NCBI GenBank assembly: GCA_964493945.1
Contig: CAZBQG010000046.1
Span: forward strand, 1-20,690
Reading direction: 5' to 3'
From: CAZBQG01 sp964493945
Lineage (GTDB): Bacteria > Pseudomonadota > Alphaproteobacteria > Rhodospirillales > UBA2165
DNA: 20,690 bases
The position numbers and the translations under genes are program-made. The number at the start of each line of letters is the position of its first letter. Position 1 is the stretch's first letter. Below, one piece after another: positions 9,008-15,860 of this stretch. The notes under the pieces were generated by a model, which was not told the DNA's origin, did not search any database, and saw nothing but the letters and a program-made list of their open reading frames with translations.

Positions 9008-9202
9008 GGTCAAAATTTGACCACCGATGACCGGGCAGCCCTGGCGCATGGGCCAAAGCCAGACAATGGACTCTTCCGCATAACGCGAGCGCACGCCCCA
9101 GAGCTGCCACGGCGCAAAAACCAAAGCCCCCCACTTACGGGGCTTTGGCCGAGCGCAATCGCGAGCGCGACCAACGGGAGCGTAGCCAAGGGAGCGGATG
9201 CT
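9008..9202 (-). repeat. intergenic repeat, copy A
   Basis: First of three related copies, all in the same orientation. It opens with the palindrome GGTCAAAATTTGACC (9008-9022), then a 29-base core (9024-9052, containing GATGACCGGGCAGCCCTGG) that is identical in all three copies. Next comes a segment with CGCGAGCGCACGCCCCAGAG, then a hairpin with 10-base arms CCAAAGCCCC (9121-9130) and GGGGCTTTGG (9139-9148). The tail 9161-9200 (ending GTAGCCAAGGGAGCGGATG) is shared with copy B. Read on the minus strand the hairpin is followed by TTTTTGCG, which resembles an intrinsic terminator. No protein assignment is credible. It is probably a dispersed non-coding repeat or a non-autonomous element. Confidence 0.75.
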
Positions 9203-9279
9203 CCCGCCCGGCGCATGAGGGAACCCGAAAAGACTCAAAGCGCCGGGTTAATGGGTTAATGGTCAGGCATTCATCTTCC

Positions 9280-9302
9280 CCTTCCCCCCTTGAGGGGGAA
9301 GG
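9280..9302. repeat. C/G-rich hairpin of a common intergenic type
   Basis: CCTTCCCCC (9280-9288) and GGGGGAAGG (9294-9302) form perfect 9-base arms around a 5-nt loop, followed by CCGGGATGGGGG. Sequences of this style recur between genes in many bacteria. I have no count for this genome. Confidence 0.5.
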
Positions 9303-9397
9303 CCGGGATGGGGGGAGACTTTCCGCGAAACGACAAAAAAAGAAGAGGGATCGGCTGGCTAGGCTATTTCCTAGCGGGGGGCGCAAAACGCAAGACC

Positions 9398-9508
9398 TGA
9401 CCCAGAACCTTGTGACCCCGAACTTTGACCCTGAACTTCTGACTGCTAGCGTGACCCCGAACTTCGCGCTTTCTTATTGACCCCGCGCTTTCTTATGACC
9501 CCGTGCTT
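9398..9508. repeat. degenerate TGACCC tandem array, 13-base period
   Basis: Units starting TGACCC lie at 9398, 9413, 9426, 9452, 9478 and 9496. Three are nearly identical 13-mers (TGACCCCGAACTT at 9413 and 9452, TGACCCTGAACTT at 9426). The 9426 and 9452 units are exactly two periods apart, with a degenerate 13-mer between them. The segment CGCTTTCTTAT also occurs twice, after the 9452 unit and inside the 9478 unit. The spacing is partly irregular (15, 13, 26, 26, 18). No gene or replication function is attached to it here. Confidence 0.6.
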
Positions 9509-9616
9509 ATGTTCAGCGCGGTTTTAACCTATATCAACCGGGATTATCGATGACGGATTTGGCGGAGGGTCTGGCCTGGCGAAGACGCCGGGCCATACTG
9601 CTTCCGAATAGAGAAA
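9509..9616. other. non-coding stretch, nothing recognised
   Basis: Between the TGACCC array and the minus-strand remnant I see no open frame with protein-like composition, no strong repeat and no RNA gene on either strand. Confidence 0.4.
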
Positions 9617-9727
9617 TTATTTTTTCTTGCGCTTGCCGCCGCGCTTACCTTTCGGCGCTTTCTTGGCCTTGCCGCCGTCAGCAATGTAGTCCTTCCAGAA
9701 CTGGGTCTTGACCAGTTCTTCACGTAG
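9617..9727 (-). pseudogene. C-terminal remnant of an unidentified protein gene
   Basis: On the minus strand 36 codons are open between TAA at 9730-9728 and TAA at 9619-9617. They read LREELVKTQFWKDYIADGG followed by a Lys/Gly/Arg-rich tail ending GGKRKKK. The composition and clean stop look like a real protein C-terminus, and the body is gone. The Lys-rich tail resembles the end of the TctC-like pseudogene at 7858-8947, so a second decayed copy of that family is possible; I cannot show it from 36 residues. There is no start codon and no ribosome-binding site. Bases 9731-9906 to its right hold nothing I recognise. Confidence 0.5.
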
Positions 9728-9906
9728 TTATGTTGGTGGTAAGTGTGAAATTTCCTCTGGCAAACCTAGAGTCAGCTTGGAGTCAAATCCGCTGTCATCG
9801 GCAGTCGTCAATTCCTTCCGGTGTAGAGGGAATAACGGACCTCAGGGAGTTGATGGTTCGGTGTTGGGGTGAAAGCGGCTGTCACACGGGGAGGGTCACA
9901 CGTTCG

Positions 9907-10118
9907 GGGTCGAAATTTGATCTCCGATGACCGGGCAGCCCTGGCGCATGGGCCAAAACCAGACAACGGGCACTCCCGCATGGCGCGAGCCCACGCCCCA
10001 GAGCTGCTACGGTGCAAAAACCAAAGCACACTTTAAGGGGCTTTGGCCGAGCGCCCCACGGTGTGACACATAAGGAGGGCGAGCGCGGCCAACGGGAGTG
10101 TAGCCAAGGGGGCGGATG
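9907..10118 (-). repeat. intergenic repeat, copy B
   Basis: This copy shares with copy A the GTCGAAATTTGA-type opening, the identical 29-base core (9924-9952), the middle segment and the tail (10079-10118, ending GTAGCCAAGGGGGCGGATG). Its hairpin is shorter: CCAAAGC (10021-10027) and GCTTTGG (10040-10046). On the minus strand TTTTTGCA follows the stem. About 24 bases absent from copy A are inserted between hairpin and tail (roughly 10056-10078). Orientation is the same as A and C. Confidence 0.75.
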
Positions 10119-10164
10119 CCACATGTTTCCAAGGAAAATGGCCGGCGCCTGAGAAAAACAGCGG

Positions 10165-10310
10165 CAAAGTTTAAACGCCGATGACCGGGCAGCCCTGGCG
10201 CATGGGGCAAAGCCAGACAACGGACTCTTCCGCATGGCGCGAGCCCCCGCCACACGCTGCCCCCGTTGCAGAAACCAAAGCCACGAAAGTGGGGGGCTTT
10301 GGTTTCTGCA
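10165..10310 (-). repeat. intergenic repeat, copy C
   Basis: This third copy carries the same 29-base core at 10178-10206, then the CTCTTCCGCATGGCGCGAGC segment, and ends in the largest hairpin of the family. It lacks the tail shared by A and B. The opening is diverged (GCAAAGTTTAAACG). It lies 96 bases past the era stop codon, so it is the copy best placed to act on a neighbouring transcript. Confidence 0.75.
10267..10310 (-). terminator. probable terminator of the era operon
   Basis: TGCAGAAACCAAAGCC (10267-10282) and its perfect complement (10295-10310) give 16-base arms around a 12-nt loop. On the minus strand the inner stem ending GGCTTTGG is followed by TTTCTG, as in an intrinsic terminator. 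It lies about 96 bases downstream of era, at the end of the long leftward gene train. It is also the hairpin of repeat copy C. Confidence 0.55.
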
Positions 10311-10405
10311 CCCTTTGAGCTTGGGGTAACGGGGGAGCCGTGCGGTGGAACTGACTGTTTTGGGTTGAACGTATGCGCTGGGTTGCCCGTCCATCGCGCC
10401 CTACC

Positions 10406-11323
10406 TCAGGCGTTATAATCCAGCCCCCAATCGCTATACCTGGCCGGATCGTCCCCCCATTTCCCACGCACCTTGACGAATAAAAACAGATGCACCCTAT
10501 GCCCCAGCAACTCCTCCAGCTCGCCTCGCGCATCCGACCCAATCGACTTAATCCGCGCCCCACCTTTCCCCAGCACGATGGCCTTTTGCGTCGCGCGCTC
10601 CACATAGATCACCTGGTTGACCTTGGCGCTGCCGTCGGGCTCATCGGTCCAGCTTTCCGTTTCTACCGTCGCCGCGTAGGGCAGTTCCTGGCGTAATTGC
10701 AAATAAAGCTTTTCGCGGGTGATTTCGGCGGCCAGCAGGCGTTGCGGCATATCCGATATCTGGTCTTCCGGGAACATCCAGGGGCCGGGGCCGGCCTGGG
10801 CGGCGATATGCGCCAACAAGTCATCCACGCCGTCGCCGTTTTCGGCCGATATCATGAAGATTTCCTTGGCCGCCGGATGGGCCGCCAATTCCTCAGCCAG
10901 GCCCAGCAATTGGTTTTTTTTGACCAGATCCACCTTGTTGATGATCATATCGGCCTTGGCGCCCTTGGCTTCCAGGCGCTTGAGAATGTCCCGGCTGTCT
11001 GCGTCGATGCCTCGGGTCGCATCCACCAAGAGCAGGATATCATCCGCATCCCCTGCCCCACCCCAGGCCGCCGCCACCATGGCCCGGTCAAGTCTCCGGC
11101 GGGGCTGGAAGATGCCGGGCGTGTCGATGAAGATGAGTTGCGCGTTATGTTCGGGCGCCATGCAGATGCCCAGCACTCTCGTGCGGGTGGTCTGCACCTT
11201 GGGCGAGACGATGGAGACCTTGGCCCCCACCATGCGGTTCAAAAGCGTGGATTTACCCACATTGGGGGCCCCCAGTATGGCGAAGAAGCCGCAGTTTGCA
11301 TAAGGATCAGTCTTTGGGGGCAT
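10406..11323 (-). CDS. era: Era GTPase, 30S ribosome maturation factor
   Basis: The 305-residue product from ATG 11323 is full-length Era, which binds 16S rRNA and helps assemble the 30S subunit. The G domain shows G1 GAPNVGKS (18-25), switch threonines in QTTRTR, G3 DTPG (67-70), G4 NKVD (129-132) and G5 SAE. The C-terminal KH domain has GKGGARIKSIG and ends in FLFVKVRGKWGDDPARYSDWGLDY, the usual Era finish. The frame runs up to GTG 11356, but the inner ATG fits the family start. It overlaps the rnc end by 17 bases, giving translational coupling; rnc-era linkage is classic. Confidence 0.96.
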   Translation of the reverse strand: MPPKTDPYANCGFFAILGAPNVGKSTLLNRMVGAKVSIVSPKVQTTRTRVLGICMAPEHNAQLIFIDTPGIFQPRRRLDRAMVAAAWGGAGDADDILLLVDATRGIDADSRDILKRLEAKGAKADMIINKVDLVKKNQLLGLAEELAAHPAAKEIFMISAENGDGVDDLLAHIAAQAGPGPWMFPEDQISDMPQRLLAAEITREKLYLQLRQELPYAATVETESWTDEPDGSAKVNQVIYVERATQKAIVLGKGGARIKSIGSDARGELEELLGHRVHLFLFVKVRGKWGDDPARYSDWGLDYNA

Positions 11324-11993
11324 GGCTGATTTTTTCCAACAAAAGTTCCGCAGCACTTTGTTCGGCGGCGCGCTTTGAGGGCTCGGTGGCGTCCAGGGTC
11401 GGAAAGCCCGGGAGCGATGCCTGAACTTTAAACATTGGCGCGTGATCGGGGCCGGAGCGGTTCATTTCCGTGTATTCGGGCAAGGGCAGCCCCGCTCCTT
11501 GCGCCCATTCCTGCAGGCGGGTCTTGGCATCCTTGGGGGGATCGATGGCTTCGGCCAGCATGGGGGTCCAATGGGTTTTTATGAAATCCGCCGCCGCTTG
11601 CAGCCCGCCATCCAGATATAATGCGGCGATGACGGCTTCGCAGCTATCGGCCAGGAGAGACGGGTTGTCCCGGCCGCCGCTGTTTTCTTCGCCCCTGGCC
11701 ATGTTCAAATGCTGGCCCAGATTGATTTCACGCGCCACCCTTGCCAGGGCTTCGCGCCTGACCAGGGCCGAATGGCGCTGGGCGATGTGGCCCTCGTCCT
11801 CGCCCGGAAATTGGGTGAGCAACATTTCGGCGATGATCAGGCCCAGCACCCTGTCCCCCAGGAATTCAAGCCGTTCATTGGTGCGGGGGCTGGGTTCGGG
11901 GCCGCCGCCGGTGCTGGCATGGGTCAGGGCGCGGGTCAGTAGTTCGGGTTTTACGAAATCGTGTTGGAGGCTGAGCACTGGGGGCGCAGCCAC
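11307..11993 (-). CDS. rnc: Ribonuclease III
   Basis: RNase III cuts double-stranded RNA and processes rRNA precursors. The catalytic domain has the signature ERLEFLGDRVLG and the second acidic motif DSCEAVIAALYLDGG. A dsRNA-binding domain follows (DAKTRLQEWAQGAGLPLPEY to KRAAEQSAAELLLEKI). I choose GTG 11993, which overlaps the lepB stop as TAGTG and has AGGG 9 bases upstream; this gives 228 residues, close to the usual length. An upstream ATG at 12047 would give 246 residues and a 55-base overlap with lepB but has a poor ribosome-binding site. The end overlaps era. Confidence 0.93.
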   Translation of the reverse strand: MAAPPVLSLQHDFVKPELLTRALTHASTGGGPEPSPRTNERLEFLGDRVLGLIIAEMLLTQFPGEDEGHIAQRHSALVRREALARVAREINLGQHLNMARGEENSGGRDNPSLLADSCEAVIAALYLDGGLQAAADFIKTHWTPMLAEAIDPPKDAKTRLQEWAQGAGLPLPEYTEMNRSGPDHAPMFKVQASLPGFPTLDATEPSKRAAEQSAAELLLEKISHAPKD

Positions 11994-12739
11994 TAATTTA
12001 TGCCCTGGAAGAAGCGCTGGAAGCGGATCGAGCTGGGCCATTTCCAAAATTGCCAGAAGGGGCTGGACTGATCGGTGGAAAAGAACAGAAATTCGGCCCG
12101 CCCCACCAGGTTTTCCCGGGGAATGAAGCCCACTTCGCTGAGCACCCGGCTGTCGGTGGAATTGTCCCGGTTGTCGCCCATGGCGAAATAATGATTGCCC
12201 GGCACCCGGTAGACATCCGTGTCATCCAGCTCACCCCCATCGCCCAGATTTTCTTGGATCTGGTGGATCAGCCCTTCGGGCAGGGTTTCGTTATAAATAA
12301 GCCCCCGGCCCACCACCTGGCCCCGCCAATTCTGGTGTGGAAATTCGGAGGTTATCTGGCGTTTCATGGGCTCGCCATTGATGTGAAGGATGCCTTTCTT
12401 CACCTGGATCCGGTCTCCCGGCAGGCCGATGATGCGCTTTATATAGTCCGTCTTATTGTTGGTGGGCAGCTTGAAGACGGCCACATCGCCCCGCTTTGGC
12501 GGCGTAAAGAGCAGGCGTCCCGATATGAGCGGCAGGCTGTAGGGAAGGGAATGGCGGGAATAGCCATAAGAGAATTTGGAAACGAAGAGATAATCGCCAA
12601 TCAACAATGTGGGCTTCATGGAACCCGACGGAATATTGAACGGCTCATAGGCGAAGGTGCGCACGATGAGCGCCAGAATGACCGCATAGACGATGGTCTT
12701 GACCGTGTCCCAGGCCCAGAAAAGCTTTTTATCTCGCAT
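11993..12739 (-). CDS. lepB: Signal peptidase I
   Basis: The 248-residue inner-membrane serine protease removes signal peptides from exported proteins. There is one N-terminal membrane segment (about 12-30, TVKTIVYAVILALIV). The catalytic serine is S40 in PSGSMKPTLL. The catalytic lysine is K101 in YIKRIIGLPGD. Box E is GDNRDNSTDSR. Length and motif spacing fit the proteobacterial family. It is followed by rnc through a start/stop overlap. A gap of about 109 bases separates it from the glycosyltransferase upstream, so it may have its own promoter. Confidence 0.96.
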   Translation of the reverse strand: MRDKKLFWAWDTVKTIVYAVILALIVRTFAYEPFNIPSGSMKPTLLIGDYLFVSKFSYGYSRHSLPYSLPLISGRLLFTPPKRGDVAVFKLPTNNKTDYIKRIIGLPGDRIQVKKGILHINGEPMKRQITSEFPHQNWRGQVVGRGLIYNETLPEGLIHQIQENLGDGGELDDTDVYRVPGNHYFAMGDNRDNSTDSRVLSEVGFIPRENLVGRAEFLFFSTDQSSPFWQFWKWPSSIRFQRFFQGIN

Positions 12740-12789
12740 TAAGAAAAATACTCAATTCATTGTTTTTGCATGGAAATTTGTTAATACCA

Positions 12790-12820
12790 CCCAGCGCTTG
12801 ATAAGGTGCTGGGATCAAGC
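12790..12820 (-). promoter_or_regulatory. two overlapping, mutually exclusive hairpins upstream of lepB
   Basis: One pairing is CCCAGCGC (12790-12797) with GTGCTGGG (12806-12813), including one G-U. The other is GCTTGAT (12796-12802) with ATCAAGC (12814-12820), perfect. They share bases, so only one can form. The site is about 50-80 bases before the lepB start, in the only sizeable gap of the operon's distal half. No T-run follows on the minus strand. Confidence 0.4.
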
Positions 12821-12842
12821 CAGCCTGACGCCTTCCTGTCAA
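12814..12842 (-). promoter_or_regulatory. candidate promoter for lepB-rnc-era
   Basis: A perfect TTGACA -35 box (12842-12837) is followed after 17 bases by CTTGAT (12819-12814), a poor -10 box. It sits just before the glycosyltransferase stop codon region, upstream of lepB. If used, transcription would start inside the hairpin region. Confidence 0.3.
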
Positions 12843-12848
12843 GATGCT

Positions 12849-14048
12849 TCACGCAACCTTGAGCCCGTCAATGGCGGATATAAGCTTTCTGATCTGGGAT
12901 TTCCAGGTGAAGCCTTCTTCCATGAACGCCGCCGCGGCCCTGCCCCTTTGGCGTGCGGCATCCGGATCGGCGAAAATTTCTTCTAGGGCGGCCAGACATT
13001 CTTCCACCGAAGGCTCGCGCCAGCCCTCGACGCCGGTATAGGGCGCATAGGGCTCCATGGGGGTCTGGTCCAAAAGGGGATAGCAATTCCCCTCGCCGAT
13101 CAGGTCAAGCTGGCCCGTATTGGCCGCCAGGATGGTGGGCAGGCCCGCCGCCAGGCATTCCATGGCCACCAGATTGGTTCCGGGCTCACAGCGGTTGGGG
13201 AATATGGCCGCCTGGGATGCGTTCAGATAGGCCTGCATCTCCCGGTTGGCCGGCATGCCCAGATCGACGAAGGATTCCGGCTCCAGGCCATTTGCTTCCA
13301 GCCAGGGACTAATTTTCAGGGTTTTGCCGGCATCAATTTCAGGCGCGCCTTCGACATATTCCGAGCGCGCGATGGTCGGCATGATGGCCGGCCATTGATT
13401 GGCCCAGGCGAAAATCAAAAGGGCTTCAGGGTGGCGCCGGTGAAATTCCCTGAAGGCCCGGATAACCACATCCTGGCCCTTGCGGTATTCCAGCTTGCCG
13501 CCTGAAAAGATGACGAAGCGGCCGGGGTACAGTTCCTGGGCTTGTTCGGCTGGGCGGAACAGATGTTCATCGATACCCTGGAACACATTGACCACATTTT
13601 TCACCCCCCGCTCCGCCAGGATTTGGGCGTTCCAGGTGGAACCGGTGACGATCAGGCCGTATTCGGCGGCTCGGGCCAGACCCTCTCCAGAAAAATCCGT
13701 ATCCTCGAAAAAAATAATGCCTATATTTTTCCTGCCCCGTATGGCCTGACTGGCAAGGCCCGGCTGGAAATCGCTGCGCAGCGCATGGAGCACCGGAATA
13801 TCCAGATCCACCACCGTGCCTTTGGACAAAATCTCTTGCAGATGGCTCTGGCGCTGGAACAAGGGCGTCAGGAGCTTTTCCTCCTCCTGGCCTACGCTCA
13901 GACGATGGGGGCCCAGTAACAGGACGGGATCGCGCCCCTCGGCCAACAGCCTCAGCGTCAGGTTCAACCCATAGACGCCCCATCCCGATACGCTGCTCAG
14001 GCGCCAGCCTATGGCCAGACCTTCGTCTTTCGGGGGGGAGCCGTTCAT
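12849..14048 (-). CDS. GT4-like family glycosyltransferase
   Basis: The 399-residue product looks like a two-domain GT-B enzyme. The N-terminal acceptor half begins with WRLSSVSGWGVYGLNLTLRL. The donor half has FSGGKLEYRKGQDVVIRAF and the conserved NRCEPGTNLVAMECLAAGLP, where the usual paired glutamates (about E288 and E297) are 8 residues apart rather than the common 7. There is no signal peptide or membrane helix, so it is cytoplasmic or peripheral. Its ATG overlaps the acpS stop as ATGA, showing tight coupling. Substrate and product cannot be read; a role in cell-envelope glycan is a guess. Its place between acpS and lepB is not part of the common core order. Confidence 0.85.
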   Translation of the reverse strand: MNGSPPKDEGLAIGWRLSSVSGWGVYGLNLTLRLLAEGRDPVLLLGPHRLSVGQEEEKLLTPLFQRQSHLQEILSKGTVVDLDIPVLHALRSDFQPGLASQAIRGRKNIGIIFFEDTDFSGEGLARAAEYGLIVTGSTWNAQILAERGVKNVVNVFQGIDEHLFRPAEQAQELYPGRFVIFSGGKLEYRKGQDVVIRAFREFHRRHPEALLIFAWANQWPAIMPTIARSEYVEGAPEIDAGKTLKISPWLEANGLEPESFVDLGMPANREMQAYLNASQAAIFPNRCEPGTNLVAMECLAAGLPTILAANTGQLDLIGEGNCYPLLDQTPMEPYAPYTGVEGWREPSVEECLAALEEIFADPDAARQRGRAAAAFMEEGFTWKSQIRKLISAIDGLKVA

Positions 14049-14449
14049 TCGCCGGTCTTTTCCGCGGATATGATGACGATGGCCTGGGCCATGGGGAAAT
14101 CATCGGTCAGGGACAGATCGATCTGAGCCTCCATGCCGGGCGGGGTCAACTCACCCAGCCGTTCCAGGGCGCCGCCGGTCAAAACCATGGTGGGCTTGCC
14201 GGATTTCAGATTGGCAACGCCAAGATCGCGCCAGAAGACGCCCTTGCGGAAACCGGTCCCCAGGGCCTTGGAACAGGCTTCCTTGGCGGCAAATCGTTTG
14301 GCGTAACTGGCGGCTCTGTTTTTTCGCCGTTCCGACTTGGCCTGTTCCAGGGGCGTGAACAAACGGTCGATGAAACGCTGGCCGAACCGCTCCAGGGTCT
14401 TTTCGATACGCCTTATATCGATCAGATCGCTGCCGATGCCGATAATCAT
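14045..14449 (-). CDS. acpS: Holo-[acyl-carrier-protein] synthase
   Basis: The 134-residue AcpS-type phosphopantetheinyl transferase moves 4'-phosphopantetheine from CoA to acyl carrier protein. The two family motifs are present: GIGSDLIDIRRIE with Mg-binding D8, and KRFAAKEACSKALGTG with E57. Length is normal. It starts 7 bases after the pdxJ stop and its own stop overlaps the next gene (ATGA). The pdxJ-acpS pair is conserved in proteobacteria. Confidence 0.95.
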   Translation of the reverse strand: MIIGIGSDLIDIRRIEKTLERFGQRFIDRLFTPLEQAKSERRKNRAASYAKRFAAKEACSKALGTGFRKGVFWRDLGVANLKSGKPTMVLTGGALERLGELTPPGMEAQIDLSLTDDFPMAQAIVIISAEKTGE

Positions 14450-14456
14450 GACCTGC

Positions 14457-15212
14457 TCAATCAGAACAATCGTGGAGTTGTTCGGCTCGCGCCTCTTCCA
14501 TCAGGGCCCGCATCTGCCGGACCGCCTTCTCCAACCCCATGGAAACCGCCTCGCCGATCAAAAAATGCCCGATATTAAGCTCTGTGATCTGGGGAATGGC
14601 TGCAACGGGGCCCACCGTATCGAAACCGAGCCCGTGCCCGGCATGGCATTCAAGCCCAATTTTCTCTGCATGGGCGGCGGCTTGGCGGATGCGTTCCAAT
14701 TCATGTTCCTGGCTCTCGCCTTCGGCCTCGCAATAGGCGCCTGCGTGCAATTCCACCACCGGCGCGCCCAAATCCCGGGCCGCATCAAGCTGGGCCGGAT
14801 CGGGCTCGATAAACAACGAAACCCTTATGCCGCCGCCGATCAGCGCCTTGACCACGGGGGTCAGTTGGTTATGCCCGCCGATGGCATCCAGCCCCCCTTC
14901 GGTGGTTCTCTCTTGGCGCTTTTCAGGCACGATGCAGGCGGCACGGGGGCGGTGGTGAAGGGCGATTTCGCACATTTCGTCGGTGGCGGCCATCTCCAGA
15001 TTAAGGGGCAGCTTGATTTCTTCCATGAGGCGCCGGATATCATCATCGGTGATATGGCGCCGGTCTTCCCGGAGATGGGCGGTAATGCCGTCCGCGCCGG
15101 CGGCCTCGGCCAGCAATGCGGCATGCACGGGGTCGGGATGGGCGCCGCCCCTGGCATTTCGCAGCGTCGCCACATGATCGATATTCACGCCTAGGCGCTG
15201 GGGGTAGCTCAT
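14457..15212 (-). CDS. pdxJ: Pyridoxine 5'-phosphate synthase
   Basis: PdxJ condenses 1-deoxyxylulose 5-phosphate with 3-amino-2-oxopropyl phosphate to make pyridoxine 5'-phosphate, the last ring-forming step of the DXP-dependent vitamin B6 route. The product is 251 residues and opens with LGVNIDHVATLRNARGG. It continues with GADGITAHLREDRRHI (H46) and LNLEMAATDEM (E73). The C-terminal part has LECHAGHGLGFDTV and LNIGHFLIGEAVSMGL, both expected for the TIM barrel. ATG 15212 is chosen because it overlaps the preceding stop as ATGA; the frame extends 10 codons further upstream without family-like sequence. Confidence 0.96.
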   Translation of the reverse strand: MSYPQRLGVNIDHVATLRNARGGAHPDPVHAALLAEAAGADGITAHLREDRRHITDDDIRRLMEEIKLPLNLEMAATDEMCEIALHHRPRAACIVPEKRQERTTEGGLDAIGGHNQLTPVVKALIGGGIRVSLFIEPDPAQLDAARDLGAPVVELHAGAYCEAEGESQEHELERIRQAAAHAEKIGLECHAGHGLGFDTVGPVAAIPQITELNIGHFLIGEAVSMGLEKAVRQMRALMEEARAEQLHDCSD

Positions 15213-15796
15213 CGGGATGCATCTTCTGTTTTGGCTTGGCATCGGCGTATTCTACGCTCCTGATATTTCTGAATCAGGGGCCTGGTCGCCAGATAAAATA
15301 TGAACCAGACGGCCACTGCCGCCGGAATGCCGCCAATCAACATGGGAAAAATTATGGGCCAGGCTTTCTTCACCAGAAACATGATATCGAAGGACAGCAG
15401 GGCTTCGATAATGTTTCCGAACAACATGGTGAAGGCCAGGGTTTCCGGCACCACCTCGGCGGCACCCACGCCCATGGCCTTTCCAAGATAAAAGATGCCG
15501 GGCCAGATAAGCGGAAAGGTCCAGGGATTGCCGACGGCGGTGCCGATGGCGGAAGCCAGGATATTGGCCCGGAAGGTCCAGGCGAAAAGGCCCGCCAATA
15601 TGAAATGAAGCCCGACGAAGGGCGTGAAAGAGGCCGCCGCGCCAAATGCAAGCCCCGCCGATATGGAATAAGGCGTCCCCTTAAGCCGCCCGATGCGGTG
15701 GGCCAGATAGGCCGTCGAGCGCGTCCAGCCGCTGCTGGGCCAGAAAAAGTCGCGGAGGCGGTGGATGATCGATTTTTTAATTCTGCTTCGAAACAT
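15209..15796 (-). CDS. DUF2062 family membrane protein
   Basis: The 195-residue product has several hydrophobic segments (about 45-75, 80-107, 118-140 and 148-175). It carries the DUF2062 hallmark in FGAAASFTPFVGLHFILAGL and AIGTAVGNPWTFPLIWPG. The ends are basic, especially the C-terminus (KYQERRIRRCQAK). The biochemical role of this family is not established. It starts 64 bases after rsh and overlaps pdxJ by a start/stop codon, so it is translated as part of the operon. Confidence 0.85.
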   Translation of the reverse strand: MFRSRIKKSIIHRLRDFFWPSSGWTRSTAYLAHRIGRLKGTPYSISAGLAFGAAASFTPFVGLHFILAGLFAWTFRANILASAIGTAVGNPWTFPLIWPGIFYLGKAMGVGAAEVVPETLAFTMLFGNIIEALLSFDIMFLVKKAWPIIFPMLIGGIPAAVAVWFIFYLATRPLIQKYQERRIRRCQAKTEDASR

Positions 15797-15860
15797 ATGC
15801 CTGATGACCGGGTGCTTGACTGGAATGCCAGATTGTTTCTATTGGGCGCGGGCCTATTTT

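Noticed and set aside
9008..10310. Repeats as a CRISPR array
   Set aside because: Units are about 150-210 bases with 254 to 900 base offsets, not 25-40 base repeats with uniform spacers, and no cas gene is present.
9010..10394. Overlapping open frames inside the three repeats, including a shared reading MRKSPLSGFGPCARAARSS on the minus strand
   Set aside because: The frames are open because the repeat is GC-rich. The 29-base core is identical at the DNA level with no synonymous pattern, there is no ribosome-binding site, and several frames on both strands are equally open.
10171..10605. Minus-strand open frame overlapping the 3' end of era
   Set aside because: It lies in the wrong frame over era and continues into repeat copy C; no family-like sequence.
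12790..12820. H-type pseudoknot from the two lepB-leader stems
   Set aside because: The strand order would allow it, but both crossing loops would have zero length, so the stems are alternatives instead.
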